From Isoptericola cucumis (GTDB lineage: Bacteria > Actinomycetota > Actinomycetes > Actinomycetales > Cellulomonadaceae), in assembly GCF_014635665.1 (NCBI RefSeq), contig NZ_BMDG01000002.1, forward strand, positions 186,001-250,000: a stretch of 64,000 nucleotides of DNA. The letters run 5' to 3'. Every line of letters starts with the position of its first letter. Positions within the stretch are counted from its first letter, which is position 1. Position numbers and translations under genes: made by a program. The notes under the pieces are model-generated. The model was not told where the DNA came from, did not search any database, and was given only the letters and a program-made list of their open reading frames with translations. Positions 17,823-25,825 of this stretch are shown here, piece by piece.

Positions 17823-18802
17823 GGAGCCCGGTGGCCGACGGCGGCCAGGAGCTCGCGGGCGAGGCGCTCGCGTCCGGCCGGCCCGCCCATGACCGTGTCG
17901 GTGACGACCACGTCGAGGCCGAGGTCGCGGATCGGGCCCGCGAGGGCCGCGTCGGCGTCGTCGATCGTCATGACGTCCACCAGGCCGGTGTAGAGGCGGG
18001 CGACACCCAGCGCGGAGACCTCGTGGCCGAGGGTCTCGAGGATCTGCGCCGCGGGGCCCTTGATCGCCCGGCCCCCGACGATCGGGCTCACGGCCACCCG
18101 ACGGGCCGTCGAGCTCTCGACGGCCGCGCGGACGCCGGGCACCGCGAGCACGGGGTCCACGGACAGGAACGGGTTGGAGGGCGCCACCACGAGCACGTCC
18201 GCGCCCGTCAGCGCGTCGAGCACCCCGGGCGCCGGCAGCGCCGTCCCGGCGCCGTCGAACGTCAGCCCGAGCACGGCGTCGGCGTGCCGGCGGCGCACGA
18301 AGTACTCCTGGAACGCGACCCGGCCGGAGGGGGTGTCCACGAGGGTGCGCAGCCGGTCGTCGGTCACCGGCAGGATCCGCGCGCGCACCCCGAGCGCGGC
18401 GGCGAGGCGGGCGGTGACGGCGCTGAGCGGCTCGCCCGCACGCAGGGCGGCGGTGCGCACCACGTGGGTCGCGAGGTCCTTGTCCCCGAGCGTGAACCAG
18501 GTGTCCTCGCCGAGCCGCGTGAGCTGCTCGAGGGTCGCGTAGGACTCGCCCTGCAGCCCCCAGCCGCGGTCCTCGTCGTTCGCGCCCGCGAGCGTGTAGA
18601 CGACGGTGTCGAGGTCGGGGGCGACGTGCAGCCCGTGCCGTTCGGTGTCGTCGCCGACGTTGACGACGGCGGTCAGCCCGCGGCCCTCGTCGTCGGGGGC
18701 GCCGCCGCCGGGCAGGGCGAGGGCGAGGCCGTGGGCGAGGCGGGCACCGCCGACGCCGCCGGCGAGCAGGGTGACGCGCGGAGCGACGGGGGAGGAGCTC
18801 AC
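17819..18802 (-). CDS. cofD: 2-phospho-L-lactate transferase for F420 (CofD/FbiA)
   Basis: A 327-residue transferase that joins the CofC product to the deazaflavin Fo, making F420-0 or its dehydro form. Family motifs are LLAGGVGGARLAHGL at the N-terminus (nucleotide binding), NVGDDTERHGLHVAPDLDTVVYTLAG, and LVVAPSNPFLSVDPVL. GTG 18802 is preceded exactly 6 nt earlier by TAGGCT on the minus strand (18814-18809), a good -10 for a leaderless transcript. No Fo synthase (FbiC) or glutamyl ligase (FbiB) gene lies in the window. Confidence 0.94.
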   Translation of the reverse strand: MSSSPVAPRVTLLAGGVGGARLAHGLALALPGGGAPDDEGRGLTAVVNVGDDTERHGLHVAPDLDTVVYTLAGANDEDRGWGLQGESYATLEQLTRLGEDTWFTLGDKDLATHVVRTAALRAGEPLSAVTARLAAALGVRARILPVTDDRLRTLVDTPSGRVAFQEYFVRRRHADAVLGLTFDGAGTALPAPGVLDALTGADVLVVAPSNPFLSVDPVLAVPGVRAAVESSTARRVAVSPIVGGRAIKGPAAQILETLGHEVSALGVARLYTGLVDVMTIDDADAALAGPIRDLGLDVVVTDTVMGGPAGRERLARELLAAVGHRAP

Positions 18803-18851
18803 CTGCCGAGCCTAAGCGTTCCCCGGGACGGCGAGGGTGGAGGATGGGCGC

Positions 18852-19208
18852 ATGGCCGTCTTCGCTTTCTCCGTGTCCCCGCTCGGCGCCGGCGAGTCCG
18901 TCGCGGACTCCGTCGCCGAGGCCGTCCGCATCGTGCGCGACTCGGGCCTGCCGAACCGCACCACCGCGATGTTCACCGAGATCGAGGGGGAGTGGGACGA
19001 GGTGATGCCGGTGGTCCGGCGCGCCACCGAGGCGGTGGGCGCCGGTGGCCACCGCGTGTCCCTCGTGCTCAAGGCGGACATCCGGCCCGGCTACACCGGC
19101 CAGCTCGACGCCAAGGTGGCCCGGGTCGAGGAGCGGCTGGGCGGCTCGGCCGCGGGCCCGGGCGCGGTTGCCCCGGACGACGACGAGGCCACGACCGGGC
19201 ACGCCTGA
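18852..19208 (+). CDS. MTH1187/UPF0045-family thiamine-binding-type protein
   Basis: A 118-residue protein of the UPF0045 (DUF77) family. Structural members such as YkoF and MTH1187 bind thiamine or its parts in the cytoplasm. Recognisable features are [44 protein letters not shown] and [15 protein letters not shown] disordered acidic tail follows (DDDEAT). ATG 18852 was chosen because the beta strand AVFAFSVSP begins there; GAGGAT ends 6 nt before it. It is divergent from cofD with a 49-bp gap. Confidence 0.82.
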   Translation: MAVFAFSVSPLGAGESVADSVAEAVRIVRDSGLPNRTTAMFTEIEGEWDEVMPVVRRATEAVGAGGHRVSLVLKADIRPGYTGQLDAKVARVEERLGGSAAGPGAVAPDDDEATTGHA

Positions 19209-19364
19209 TTCGTCTCGTTTACCCGTTTCACGACGTCAGGTGTGCCCCGCCGCGCCGGATATGTCCCGTGGCCCGCGTCACTGAGGAGGCCACCCAGGTG
19301 ACTGGCCTAGGCTGTGCCCGGGATACGGCCGCAGGGGTCGTGATCCGAACCAGGAGTTGTGCGC

Positions 19365-21191
19365 ATGCCACTGTTCGAGGTCGACGGCCAACGGCCCCTC
19401 CTCGTCCAGTCCGGACGGTCCCAGGTCACCCGTGAACCGGGGGTCGGCACCACGGCCCACGCGGTCGTGGAGAGCCACATCGACGGTCTGCTGGGCGAGC
19501 AGATCTTCCCGGTCGCGCCGGGCGCCGGGCCCGACGAGCCCCACCTGCTGGCGCTCGACGCCACGGGGTCGCCGGTCGTCGTCGAGCTCGTGGCCGAGCT
19601 CGACCGGTCGGCGCTCACCAAGGCCCTCGACCACGCGGGCGCGGCCGGCCGGCTCACCCGCGGCGAGCTCGCGTCGCGGTACCACGGAGGCGCGTCGGCG
19701 TTCCACCGCGACGTGGCCGCGTTCTACGACAGCGTCCCCATCACGCGTTCCCAGCCGGGTCGCAGCAGCGCCCGCCTCATCATGATCTGCCAGGAGGCGG
19801 ACGAGGAGATCCTCAACGCCGTCGACTTCCTGCGCCAGCCCACGATGCCCGTCGAGGTGCTGAAGATGGGCGTGGTGCAGAGCGCGGACGGGCGGCGGTT
19901 CGTCGACGTCTCGCCGTTGGTGATCCACCCCGCCTCGTCCGCGACCTCGCCGCAGCTCTCCGCCGCGACCGGCGCCCCGAGCACCCCCGGCGTGACCGGC
20001 GACCGGGCCACGCCGAGCACCCCGGCGGCGGACACGCCCGCGTCGTCCGACGTCGAGCCGGAGATCTTCGCCGAGGGCGTCGCGGTCGGGCTGGCGCTGG
20101 GCGGCAAGATGCCCGCCGAGGCGCGCGGGCACGCGGCCCCGGCGCAGGTCGCCCCCACGCGCGCCGGCCGCCGTCGTGCCGCCGACGCCGCCGCGCCCCC
20201 GACGCCGCCCGCGCTGCCGCTGCCCGTGGACCCCGCCGCCGGTGCCCCGCACGAGGCGCTGCCCACCTCCCTGCCGGGCGGGGGCACGACGACGCGCCGG
20301 TCCGCGCCCGTGCGCCGGCGCTCGCGGGCCGAGCGGTTCGCCGCGGCGGAGCAGGCCGCCGAGCAGACGCCGACCTACGAGCCGGTCGCGTCGGACGCCG
20401 GTCTCGACTCCTGGAGCGACCACGGCAGGCCCTCCGTGCCGCTGCCCCCGCCGGGTTCCGGCGCGGGCCCGGGCCTGGGCGAGGCGTTCGCCGCCGTCGC
20501 GGCGCCGGCGTTCGACCGGCCGGCCCCGTCGTCGTGGTCGAGGCCCGAGCCGCCGATCCCGGAACCTCGCTGGTCGGGCGCCGAGGACGACCTGCCGCGC
20601 CTGCAGGTGCCGCCGCTGGAGCCGCCGCGCCTGAGCGTCCCGCCGCAGGACGACGACCGGCCGTGGGAGGACGACACCCTCCCGCGCGCGCCGTCCCGCC
20701 GGTACGACGCGCCCTCCTACGACCCGCCGTCGTTCGGTTCCCCGTCCTACGACGGGCGCTCCTACGGCGCCCCTTCGTACGACGCGCCGTCCTACGACGC
20801 CCCCTCGTACGACGCCCCCTCGTACGACGCCCCCTCGTACGACGCGCCGTCCTACGACCCGCTGACGGCCCCGGCGGACGCCTGGACGCCGGAGCCGTCG
20901 GGGGCGCCGGTCGCGCCCGACGACGAGATCGACCCGGACCTCATCGCCCTCGCGAGCACGATCGGCTACCCGACGCCGGTCGTGTGGTCCCGGCCGCGGC
21001 GCCGGCAGCACTACGAGGCGGTGCTGCACCCGGACGGCGCGATCGAGCTGACGGACGGCTCGCGGTACCGGCACCCGGACCACGCCGCCACCGCGGCGTC
21101 CGGCTCGCCGACCGTCGACGGCTGGACCGTGTGGCGGCTCGGCTCCGACGGGCCGACGCTCATGGAGGCGTTCCGCCAGCGCTTCGCCTGA
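19365..21191 (+). CDS. Nuclease-like/RAMA-like modular protein with SYDAP repeats
   Basis: A 608-residue three-part protein. Residues 1-175 resemble the DUF91/NucS-type PD-(D/E)XK fold. The expected core D-x(8)-E-x-K reads D65...E74-L-V76 (LLALDATGSPVVVELV), so the catalytic lysine is replaced by Val. Residues 180-510 are disordered, rich in Ala/Pro, basic patches ([16 protein letters not shown]) and tandem SYDAP repeats (about 446-502). Residues 522-608 match my memory of the RAMA modified-DNA reader domain (HPDGAIELTDGSRYRHP, VDGWTVWRLG). ATG 19365 follows AGGAG (19352-19356); a GTG 6 nt earlier is possible. It stands alone without a methylase or restriction gene. A DNA-binding role is inferred. 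Confidence 0.65.
   Translation: MPLFEVDGQRPLLVQSGRSQVTREPGVGTTAHAVVESHIDGLLGEQIFPVAPGAGPDEPHLLALDATGSPVVVELVAELDRSALTKALDHAGAAGRLTRGELASRYHGGASAFHRDVAAFYDSVPITRSQPGRSSARLIMICQEADEEILNAVDFLRQPTMPVEVLKMGVVQSADGRRFVDVSPLVIHPASSATSPQLSAATGAPSTPGVTGDRATPSTPAADTPASSDVEPEIFAEGVAVGLALGGKMPAEARGHAAPAQVAPTRAGRRRAADAAAPPTPPALPLPVDPAAGAPHEALPTSLPGGGTTTRRSAPVRRRSRAERFAAAEQAAEQTPTYEPVASDAGLDSWSDHGRPSVPLPPPGSGAGPGLGEAFAAVAAPAFDRPAPSSWSRPEPPIPEPRWSGAEDDLPRLQVPPLEPPRLSVPPQDDDRPWEDDTLPRAPSRRYDAPSYDPPSFGSPSYDGRSYGAPSYDAPSYDAPSYDAPSYDAPSYDAPSYDPLTAPADAWTPEPSGAPVAPDDEIDPDLIALASTIGYPTPVVWSRPRRRQHYEAVLHPDGAIELTDGSRYRHPDHAATAASGSPTVDGWTVWRLGSDGPTLMEAFRQRFA
20702..20872 (+). repeat. 15-bp coding tandem repeat (SYDAP)
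   Basis: Roughly eleven units of a 15-bp period encode S-Y-D-x-P and variants such as SYDPP, SFGSP and SYGAP, with about five near-identical SYDAP units in the middle. It is in frame with the modular protein and forms a flexible Tyr/Asp/Pro spacer before the C-terminal domain. Copy number may vary between strains. Confidence 0.9.
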
Positions 21192-21211
21192 CCCGTCGCC
21201 GAGCGGCGGCC

Positions 21212-22045
21212 TCAGGCGCGGGCGCGCTCCATCGTGCGCACCCCGACGGCGAGCCCGGCGGCGGCGGTGAGCAGCGCGGCGACCCACCCCCACAGGACGG
21301 CGGGCGACGCGAGGTCGCCCGCGAACAGCTCGCGGGCGGCGTCGACGACGTAGCGCAGCGGGTCGGCGTACGAGACGGTCCGCATCCATGCCGGCCCGCC
21401 GTCGAGGGGAAGCAGCATCCCCGACAGCAGCATGAGCGGGAAGATCACCGTCTGCTGCACGACCCAGAACATCCACTCCTGCTTGCGCACCGCGAGGGCG
21501 AGGGCGTACGAGAACCCGCCGATCCCCACGCCGAGCACCGCGAGCTGGCCGAGCGTGAGCACGACGCCCAGCGGGTCGGGGCGCAGGCCGAAGGGCAGCA
21601 TGACGAGCACGACGACCAGCGCCTGGACGACGACCGGCACCACCTCCTTGAGCGCCCGCCCGACGAGCATCGCGGACCGGGACATCGGCGTGACGAGCAG
21701 CCGTTCGTGCGAGCCGGAGACGAGCTCCATCTGCAGGTTCGAGCCGGTCCCGGTGGTCCCGAACAGGGTGGACATCACGAGGATCGACGGCACGAACCAC
21801 AGCCAGACGTCGCCGCCGAGGGCGTCGGTCCCGCCGAGCGAGCTCACCAGCAGCGGCCCGAAGAGGGCGAGGAAGAACAGCGGCTGCACCAGCCCGAAGA
21901 GCATGGAGAACGGGTCGCGCACCAGCGGCCGCAGCTCGCGGACGAGCACGAGGCCGGTGTCGCCCCAGAACCGGCCCGCCCGCGACGGGGTCGTGGCGGG
22001 GGCGACGGGGACGCGCGGCGGGCCCGCGACGGTCGTGTGGCTCAT
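21212..22045 (-). CDS. ABC-2 type exporter permease (DrrB-like)
   Basis: A 277-residue membrane permease with six predicted helices, of the ABC-2/DrrB type. Visible features are LRPLVRDPFSMLFGLVQPLFFLALFG at the first helix, ERLLVTPMSRSAMLVGR in the cytoplasmic loop, and IFPLMLLSGMLLPL. It would form the membrane channel for the ATPase encoded just upstream; their reading frames overlap by 4 nt (ATGA). The substrate is probably a hydrophobic drug, antibiotic or lipid, by family analogy. Divergent WYL regulation is likely. Confidence 0.92.
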   Translation of the reverse strand: MSHTTVAGPPRVPVAPATTPSRAGRFWGDTGLVLVRELRPLVRDPFSMLFGLVQPLFFLALFGPLLVSSLGGTDALGGDVWLWFVPSILVMSTLFGTTGTGSNLQMELVSGSHERLLVTPMSRSAMLVGRALKEVVPVVVQALVVVLVMLPFGLRPDPLGVVLTLGQLAVLGVGIGGFSYALALAVRKQEWMFWVVQQTVIFPLMLLSGMLLPLDGGPAWMRTVSYADPLRYVVDAARELFAGDLASPAVLWGWVAALLTAAAGLAVGVRTMERARA

Positions 22046-23115
22046 CGGGCCACCTCCTTCGTGAGGTCCGGCGTGCGGCCGGACGAGGGGTCGAGCGCCG
22101 TCTCGCGCAGGCTGCGGCCGGTGAGCGCGAGGAAGACGTCGTCGAGGGTGGGGCGCGAGACCTGGACGCCCAGGACGTCGACGCCGGCGGCGTCCGCGGC
22201 CCGCAGCAGCCCGGGCACCGCGCGGGTGCCGTCGGTGGAGCGCACCGACACCACGCCGGTGGAGAGCCGGTCGGGACCGGCGTCCCCGGCGCCGTCGTGG
22301 TCCGCGGTGACGTCCACGGCGACCTCGCGCGTGCCGGCGTCGCGCTCGGCGATCTGCGCGAGCACGGCCAGGTGCTCGGGGGCCGCCTGCAGCGCCACGT
22401 GGTCGCCCGCGAGGTCGGCCTTGAGCGCGTCGGCGGTGTCGTCGGCGATGACCTCGCCGTGGTCGACGACGACGACGCGCTCCGCCATGGTGTCGGCCTC
22501 GTCGAGGTAGTGGGTCGTGAGGACGATCGTCGTCGGCGGTCCGGAGCTCTCCGCCGACCGGGTGCGCAGGCGCAGCACGTGCTCCCACAGGTTGGCCCGG
22601 TTGTGCGGGTCCAGGCCGGTGGACGGCTCGTCGAGGAAGAGCAGCGGCGGCGCCTGGACGAGCCCGAGGGCGACGTCGAGCCGCCGGCGCTGGCCGCCGG
22701 ACAGGCTGTCCACCTTGCGCCGGGCGAGCGGGGCGAGGTCGAGCGCCTCGAGCAGCTCGTCGGCGCGGTACTCGGCGGCGCGCCGGTCCAGGCCGTGCAC
22801 CCGCCCCTGCAGCACGAGCTCGTCGCGCACCTGCTGCACCGAGGCCGCGCCGTTGCCCTGCCCGACGTACCCGATCGCGGCCCGCACGCGGTGCGGCGCG
22901 GTCGTGACGTCGTGCCCGGCGACGTGCGCCGTGCCGGACGTCGGGGCGAGGAGCGTCGTGAGCATGCGCATCGTCGTGGTCTTGCCGGCGCCGTTCGGGC
23001 CGAGCACGGCGACGAGCTCGCCGGCCTCGACGTCGAGGTCGATGCCGCGCACGGCGTGCACGGTCTCGTGACGGCTCACGACGAAGTCCTTCGTGAGCCC
23101 GCGAGTTCGGATCAT
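22042..23115 (-). CDS. Drug-type ABC transporter ATPase (DrrA-like)
   Basis: A 357-residue ATPase with complete motifs: Walker A GPNGAGKTT at 39-47, signature SLSGGQRRRLD and Walker B LLFLDEPSTGLDP, then the switch His in LTTHYLDEA. A C-terminal extension of about 110 residues after the core is typical of the DrrA class. The ATG at 23115 is preceded by a strong AGGAGGT ribosome site on the minus strand. It pairs with the overlapping permease gene. The export substrate is unknown; the divergent WYL-domain gene probably regulates the pair. Confidence 0.95.
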   Translation of the reverse strand: MIRTRGLTKDFVVSRHETVHAVRGIDLDVEAGELVAVLGPNGAGKTTTMRMLTTLLAPTSGTAHVAGHDVTTAPHRVRAAIGYVGQGNGAASVQQVRDELVLQGRVHGLDRRAAEYRADELLEALDLAPLARRKVDSLSGGQRRRLDVALGLVQAPPLLFLDEPSTGLDPHNRANLWEHVLRLRTRSAESSGPPTTIVLTTHYLDEADTMAERVVVVDHGEVIADDTADALKADLAGDHVALQAAPEHLAVLAQIAERDAGTREVAVDVTADHDGAGDAGPDRLSTGVVSVRSTDGTRAVPGLLRAADAAGVDVLGVQVSRPTLDDVFLALTGRSLRETALDPSSGRTPDLTKEVAR

Positions 23116-23199
23116 GGTCCACCTCCTGTGTGGGTTCGACGACCACGATGCCGACAGTTGCGGTCAGCCTCTGTCCGCTACTGGTGGCAACCTGAGGTC
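23116..23199. promoter_or_regulatory. Divergent promoter of ABC exporter and WYL regulator
   Basis: The 84-bp gap holds overlapping inverted repeats: GACAG (23153-23157) with CTGTC (23171-23175), and GTTGC (23157-23161) with GCAAC (23187-23191). WYL regulators often bind GACA-type inverted repeats, so this is a plausible operator. Confidence 0.4.
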
Positions 23200-24192
23200 A
23201 TGATCGAGACGTCGGGCCGGCTGCTCTCCCTGCTGTCGCTGCTGCAGGCGCGCCGGGACTGGCCGGGCACGCTCCTGGCCGACCGGCTCGGCGTCAGCCC
23301 GCGGACCGTGCGCCGCGACGTCGACCGGCTGCGCGAGCTCGGGTACCCGGTGCAGGCCACGCGCGGCCCGGACGGCGGCTACCGGCTCGTCGCGGGGGCC
23401 GAGCTGCCGCCCCTGCTCCTCGACGACGAGCAGGCCGTGGCCGTCGCGGTCGCCCTCCAGACGTCGACCACCGCCGGCACGCAGGACGCCGCGCTGCGCG
23501 CGCTCGCCACGGTCCGCCAGGTGATGCCGGCGCGGCTGCGGGCGCGCATCGACGCCCTGGAGATCACCGCCGCCCGCGACCCCGAGGCGCCGGCCAGGCC
23601 GGAGGTCGACCACGACACGCTCCTCGCGCTCGGCACGGCGATCCGCGCCGCCGAGGTGGTGCGGTTCGACTACGCGCGCGGGTCCACACCGGTGGTCGGC
23701 ACCGGCCCCGACGCGTTCCGGCCGCCGCGCCGCGTGGAGCCGCACCACCTCGTGACGGCCGAGGGGCGCTGGTACCTCGTCGCCTTCGACCTGGACCGCG
23801 ACGACTGGCGACGTTTCCGCATCGACCGGCTCACGCTCCGCACGGGCAGCGGCCCGCGCTTCCGCCGGCGCACGGTGCCGGGCGGCGACGTCGCGCGCTA
23901 CGTCCTCGAGGGGTTCGAGGCCGTGAGCCCGACGGCGGTGCGTGGCGAGGCCGTCCTGCACGCGCGGGCCGACCAGCTCGCGCCGTGGGTGGGGCGGTGG
24001 GGCGTCGTCGAGGCGCTCGAGGACGCCGACGACGGCCCGCGGTGCCGGATGGTGCTTGCGTCGTGGTCGTGGGTCGGGCTCGCCGCGCAGCTGGCCATGT
24101 TCGACGTGCCGTTCGACGTCGTGGGCCCGCCCGAGCTGCGCGCCGCGCTGCGGACGCTGGCGGCCCGCAGCGACGCCGCGGCGGCTGACTGA
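23200..24192 (+). CDS. WYL-domain HTH transcriptional regulator
   Basis: A 330-residue regulator of the YafY/WYL family. The N-terminal HTH_11 segment (RLLSLLSLLQARRDWPGTLLADRLGVSPRTVRRDV) is followed by the typical wing sequence GPDGGYRL. The WYL domain core is present as GRWYLVAFDLDRDDWRRFRIDRL, followed by a C-terminal WCX-like domain. WYL domains sense nucleotides or other ligands. It is divergent from, and convincingly linked to, the DrrAB-like exporter. It is convergent with the oxidoreductase; the stop codons of both sit inside the 12-bp palindrome CTGACCGGTCAG (24189-24200). Confidence 0.93.
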   Translation: MIETSGRLLSLLSLLQARRDWPGTLLADRLGVSPRTVRRDVDRLRELGYPVQATRGPDGGYRLVAGAELPPLLLDDEQAVAVAVALQTSTTAGTQDAALRALATVRQVMPARLRARIDALEITAARDPEAPARPEVDHDTLLALGTAIRAAEVVRFDYARGSTPVVGTGPDAFRPPRRVEPHHLVTAEGRWYLVAFDLDRDDWRRFRIDRLTLRTGSGPRFRRRTVPGGDVARYVLEGFEAVSPTAVRGEAVLHARADQLAPWVGRWGVVEALEDADDGPRCRMVLASWSWVGLAAQLAMFDVPFDVVGPPELRAALRTLAARSDAAAAD

Positions 24193-24196
24193 CCGG

Positions 24197-25156
24197 TCAG
24201 GGCAGGACGACGATCTTGCCCGTCTGCTCGCCCGCCTCGAGGCGTGCCAACCCGTCGGCGACGCGCGCGAGCGGCACCTCGGAGTCGATCACGGGCCGTA
24301 GGCCCGTGCGGGCGCAGAACCGCACCAGGGCGGCCAGGTCGTCGCGCGATCCCATCGTCACGCCCTGCACGCGGATCTCGTTGAAGAAGACGCGGGTCAG
24401 CTCGGCGGGCGGGGCGTCGCCGGACGTCGCCCCGCACACGACGATCGTGCCGCCGGGCCGCACCGACCGCACGGAGTGCGCCCACGTGGCCTGGCCGACC
24501 GACTCGACGACGGCGTCCACCCGCGCGGGCAGCCGCTCGCCCGGCTCGACGGCGTGCGCGGCGCCCAGCTCGAGCGCCCGCGCCCGCTTGGCCGCCGAGC
24601 GCGACGTGGCGACGACCTCGAGGCCCGCGGCCGCGCCCAGCGCGATCGCCGCGGTCGCGACGCCGCCGCCCGCGCCCTGCACGAGCACCCGGTCGCCCGG
24701 GGTCAGGCCGCCCGCGCCGAACAGCATCCGGTAGGCGGTGAGCCAGGCCGTGGGCAGGCAGGCCGCCTCGGCGAACGACAGCTCGTCGGGGAGGGGGACC
24801 AGGTTGGCCGTCGGGACCGCGACCCGCTCGGCCAGCGTGCCCGGGTACTTCTCCGACAGCAGGGTGCGCCGTTCGCGCGGGCCGACGCCGTGCCCGTCCG
24901 CGCCGATCACCCCGTGCACGAGCACCCGCGAGCCGTCGGGCGCGACGCCGGCGGCGTCCGTGCCGAGGACCATCGGCAGCTGCTCGGCCCGCAGACCGAC
25001 GCCGCGCAGCGACCACAGGTCGTGGTGGTTCAACGTCGCGGCCTGCACGTCGACCGTGCTCCAGTGCTCCCTCTCCTCGGGTTCCGGCCGCTGGCCCACC
25101 TCCAGGCCGTCGAGCGGGGAGTCGGGCGAGAACCGGGCGACGGTGGCAGCGAGCAT
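24197..25156 (-). CDS. Zinc-binding-type MDR oxidoreductase (quinone reductase-like)
   Basis: A 319-residue medium-chain dehydrogenase/reductase. The substrate-side motif AATLNHHDLWSLRGVG and the cofactor motif QGAGGGVATAAIALG are visible, and the end VADGLARLEAGEQTGKIVV is standard. Zinc ligands of alcohol dehydrogenases are not apparent, so an NADPH quinone or enone reductase is more likely than an alcohol dehydrogenase. ATG 25156 begins the conserved MLAATVARFSP; the frame is open upstream but composition there is noncoding-like. Confidence 0.87.
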   Translation of the reverse strand: MLAATVARFSPDSPLDGLEVGQRPEPEEREHWSTVDVQAATLNHHDLWSLRGVGLRAEQLPMVLGTDAAGVAPDGSRVLVHGVIGADGHGVGPRERRTLLSEKYPGTLAERVAVPTANLVPLPDELSFAEAACLPTAWLTAYRMLFGAGGLTPGDRVLVQGAGGGVATAAIALGAAAGLEVVATSRSAAKRARALELGAAHAVEPGERLPARVDAVVESVGQATWAHSVRSVRPGGTIVVCGATSGDAPPAELTRVFFNEIRVQGVTMGSRDDLAALVRFCARTGLRPVIDSEVPLARVADGLARLEAGEQTGKIVVLP

Positions 25157-25272
25157 GCCGCCCAACCTACCCACAGCACCCGCCGGCCGGGCGACGGCTG
25201 GTCGGCTCTCCTGCGTGCAGGGGCCGGTCGTCGGCCGAGCCTGTGGCTCCGCTTCGGGCGAGCGCCTCTCCC

Positions 25273-25707
25273 TCAGCCCTCCTGCGTGCCGACGTCGAAC
25301 ATCCAGGTGATGCCGAACCGGTCGGTGACCTGACCGTAGTAGTCGCCCCACGGCGCGAGGTCGAACGGCATCGCGTCGGAGCCGCCCTCGGCCAGCTGCG
25401 CGTACGCGCCGGCGACGTAGTCGTGGTCGGCGGGGCCGCCGGTCAGGGCCACGACGACGCCGCTGGTCGGCGCGACGTACGGCATCATCGAGCCGGTGTC
25501 CGAGGCCATGAGGGTGAGCCCGGCGGGGGTGTCGAGCTGGCCGTGCATGACCAGCTCGCGGTCCTCGGGGGCGACGGGCATCCCGGCCTCCTCGGGCATG
25601 TCGCCGAACAGGCTGAGGTCCAGCTCGCCGCCGAGGACGGACCGGTAGAACTCGAGCGCCTCGCGGGCCTGGTTCTTGAAGCTGAGATACGGGTTGAGCC
25701 GGACCAT
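25273..25707 (-). CDS. VOC-family (PhnB/glyoxalase-like) protein
   Basis: A 144-residue protein of the vicinal oxygen chelate fold, PhnB/3-demethylubiquinone-methyltransferase-like group. Key features are the opening MVRLNPYLSFKNQAREALEFYRSVLGG and the end WGDYYGQVTDRFGITWMFDV. The role in actinobacteria is not established. ATG 25707 is preceded by AGGAGG, which fixes the start. Confidence 0.9.
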   Translation of the reverse strand: MVRLNPYLSFKNQAREALEFYRSVLGGELDLSLFGDMPEEAGMPVAPEDRELVMHGQLDTPAGLTLMASDTGSMMPYVAPTSGVVVALTGGPADHDYVAGAYAQLAEGGSDAMPFDLAPWGDYYGQVTDRFGITWMFDVGTQEG

Positions 25708-25825
25708 GGGGGATCCTCCTGGACGACGGTGGCGCACGGTGGACGGCCGCCGCTGCGGCGGCCCGGAACCACGCTAGGCACGGCGTCCGACACCCGCCGC
25801 GCGAACGGCCTCGGGCGCTGCGGCG

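Noticed and set aside
20702-20872. CRISPR array
   Set aside because: The repeats are 15 bp, contiguous, without spacers, and in frame within a protein.
19365-21191. Septation protein SepH (DUF3071)
   Set aside because: The long disordered actinobacterial architecture is similar, but the N-terminus lacks the SepH sequence and the C-terminus looks like a RAMA domain instead.
19365-21191. A restriction-modification or defence island
   Set aside because: Only one RAMA-like protein is present; no methylase, helicase or nuclease neighbour and no mobile element borders were found.
24197-25156. Alcohol dehydrogenase with catalytic zinc
   Set aside because: No zinc-binding Cys/His set is visible in the expected positions, so a quinone-reductase-like role is preferred.
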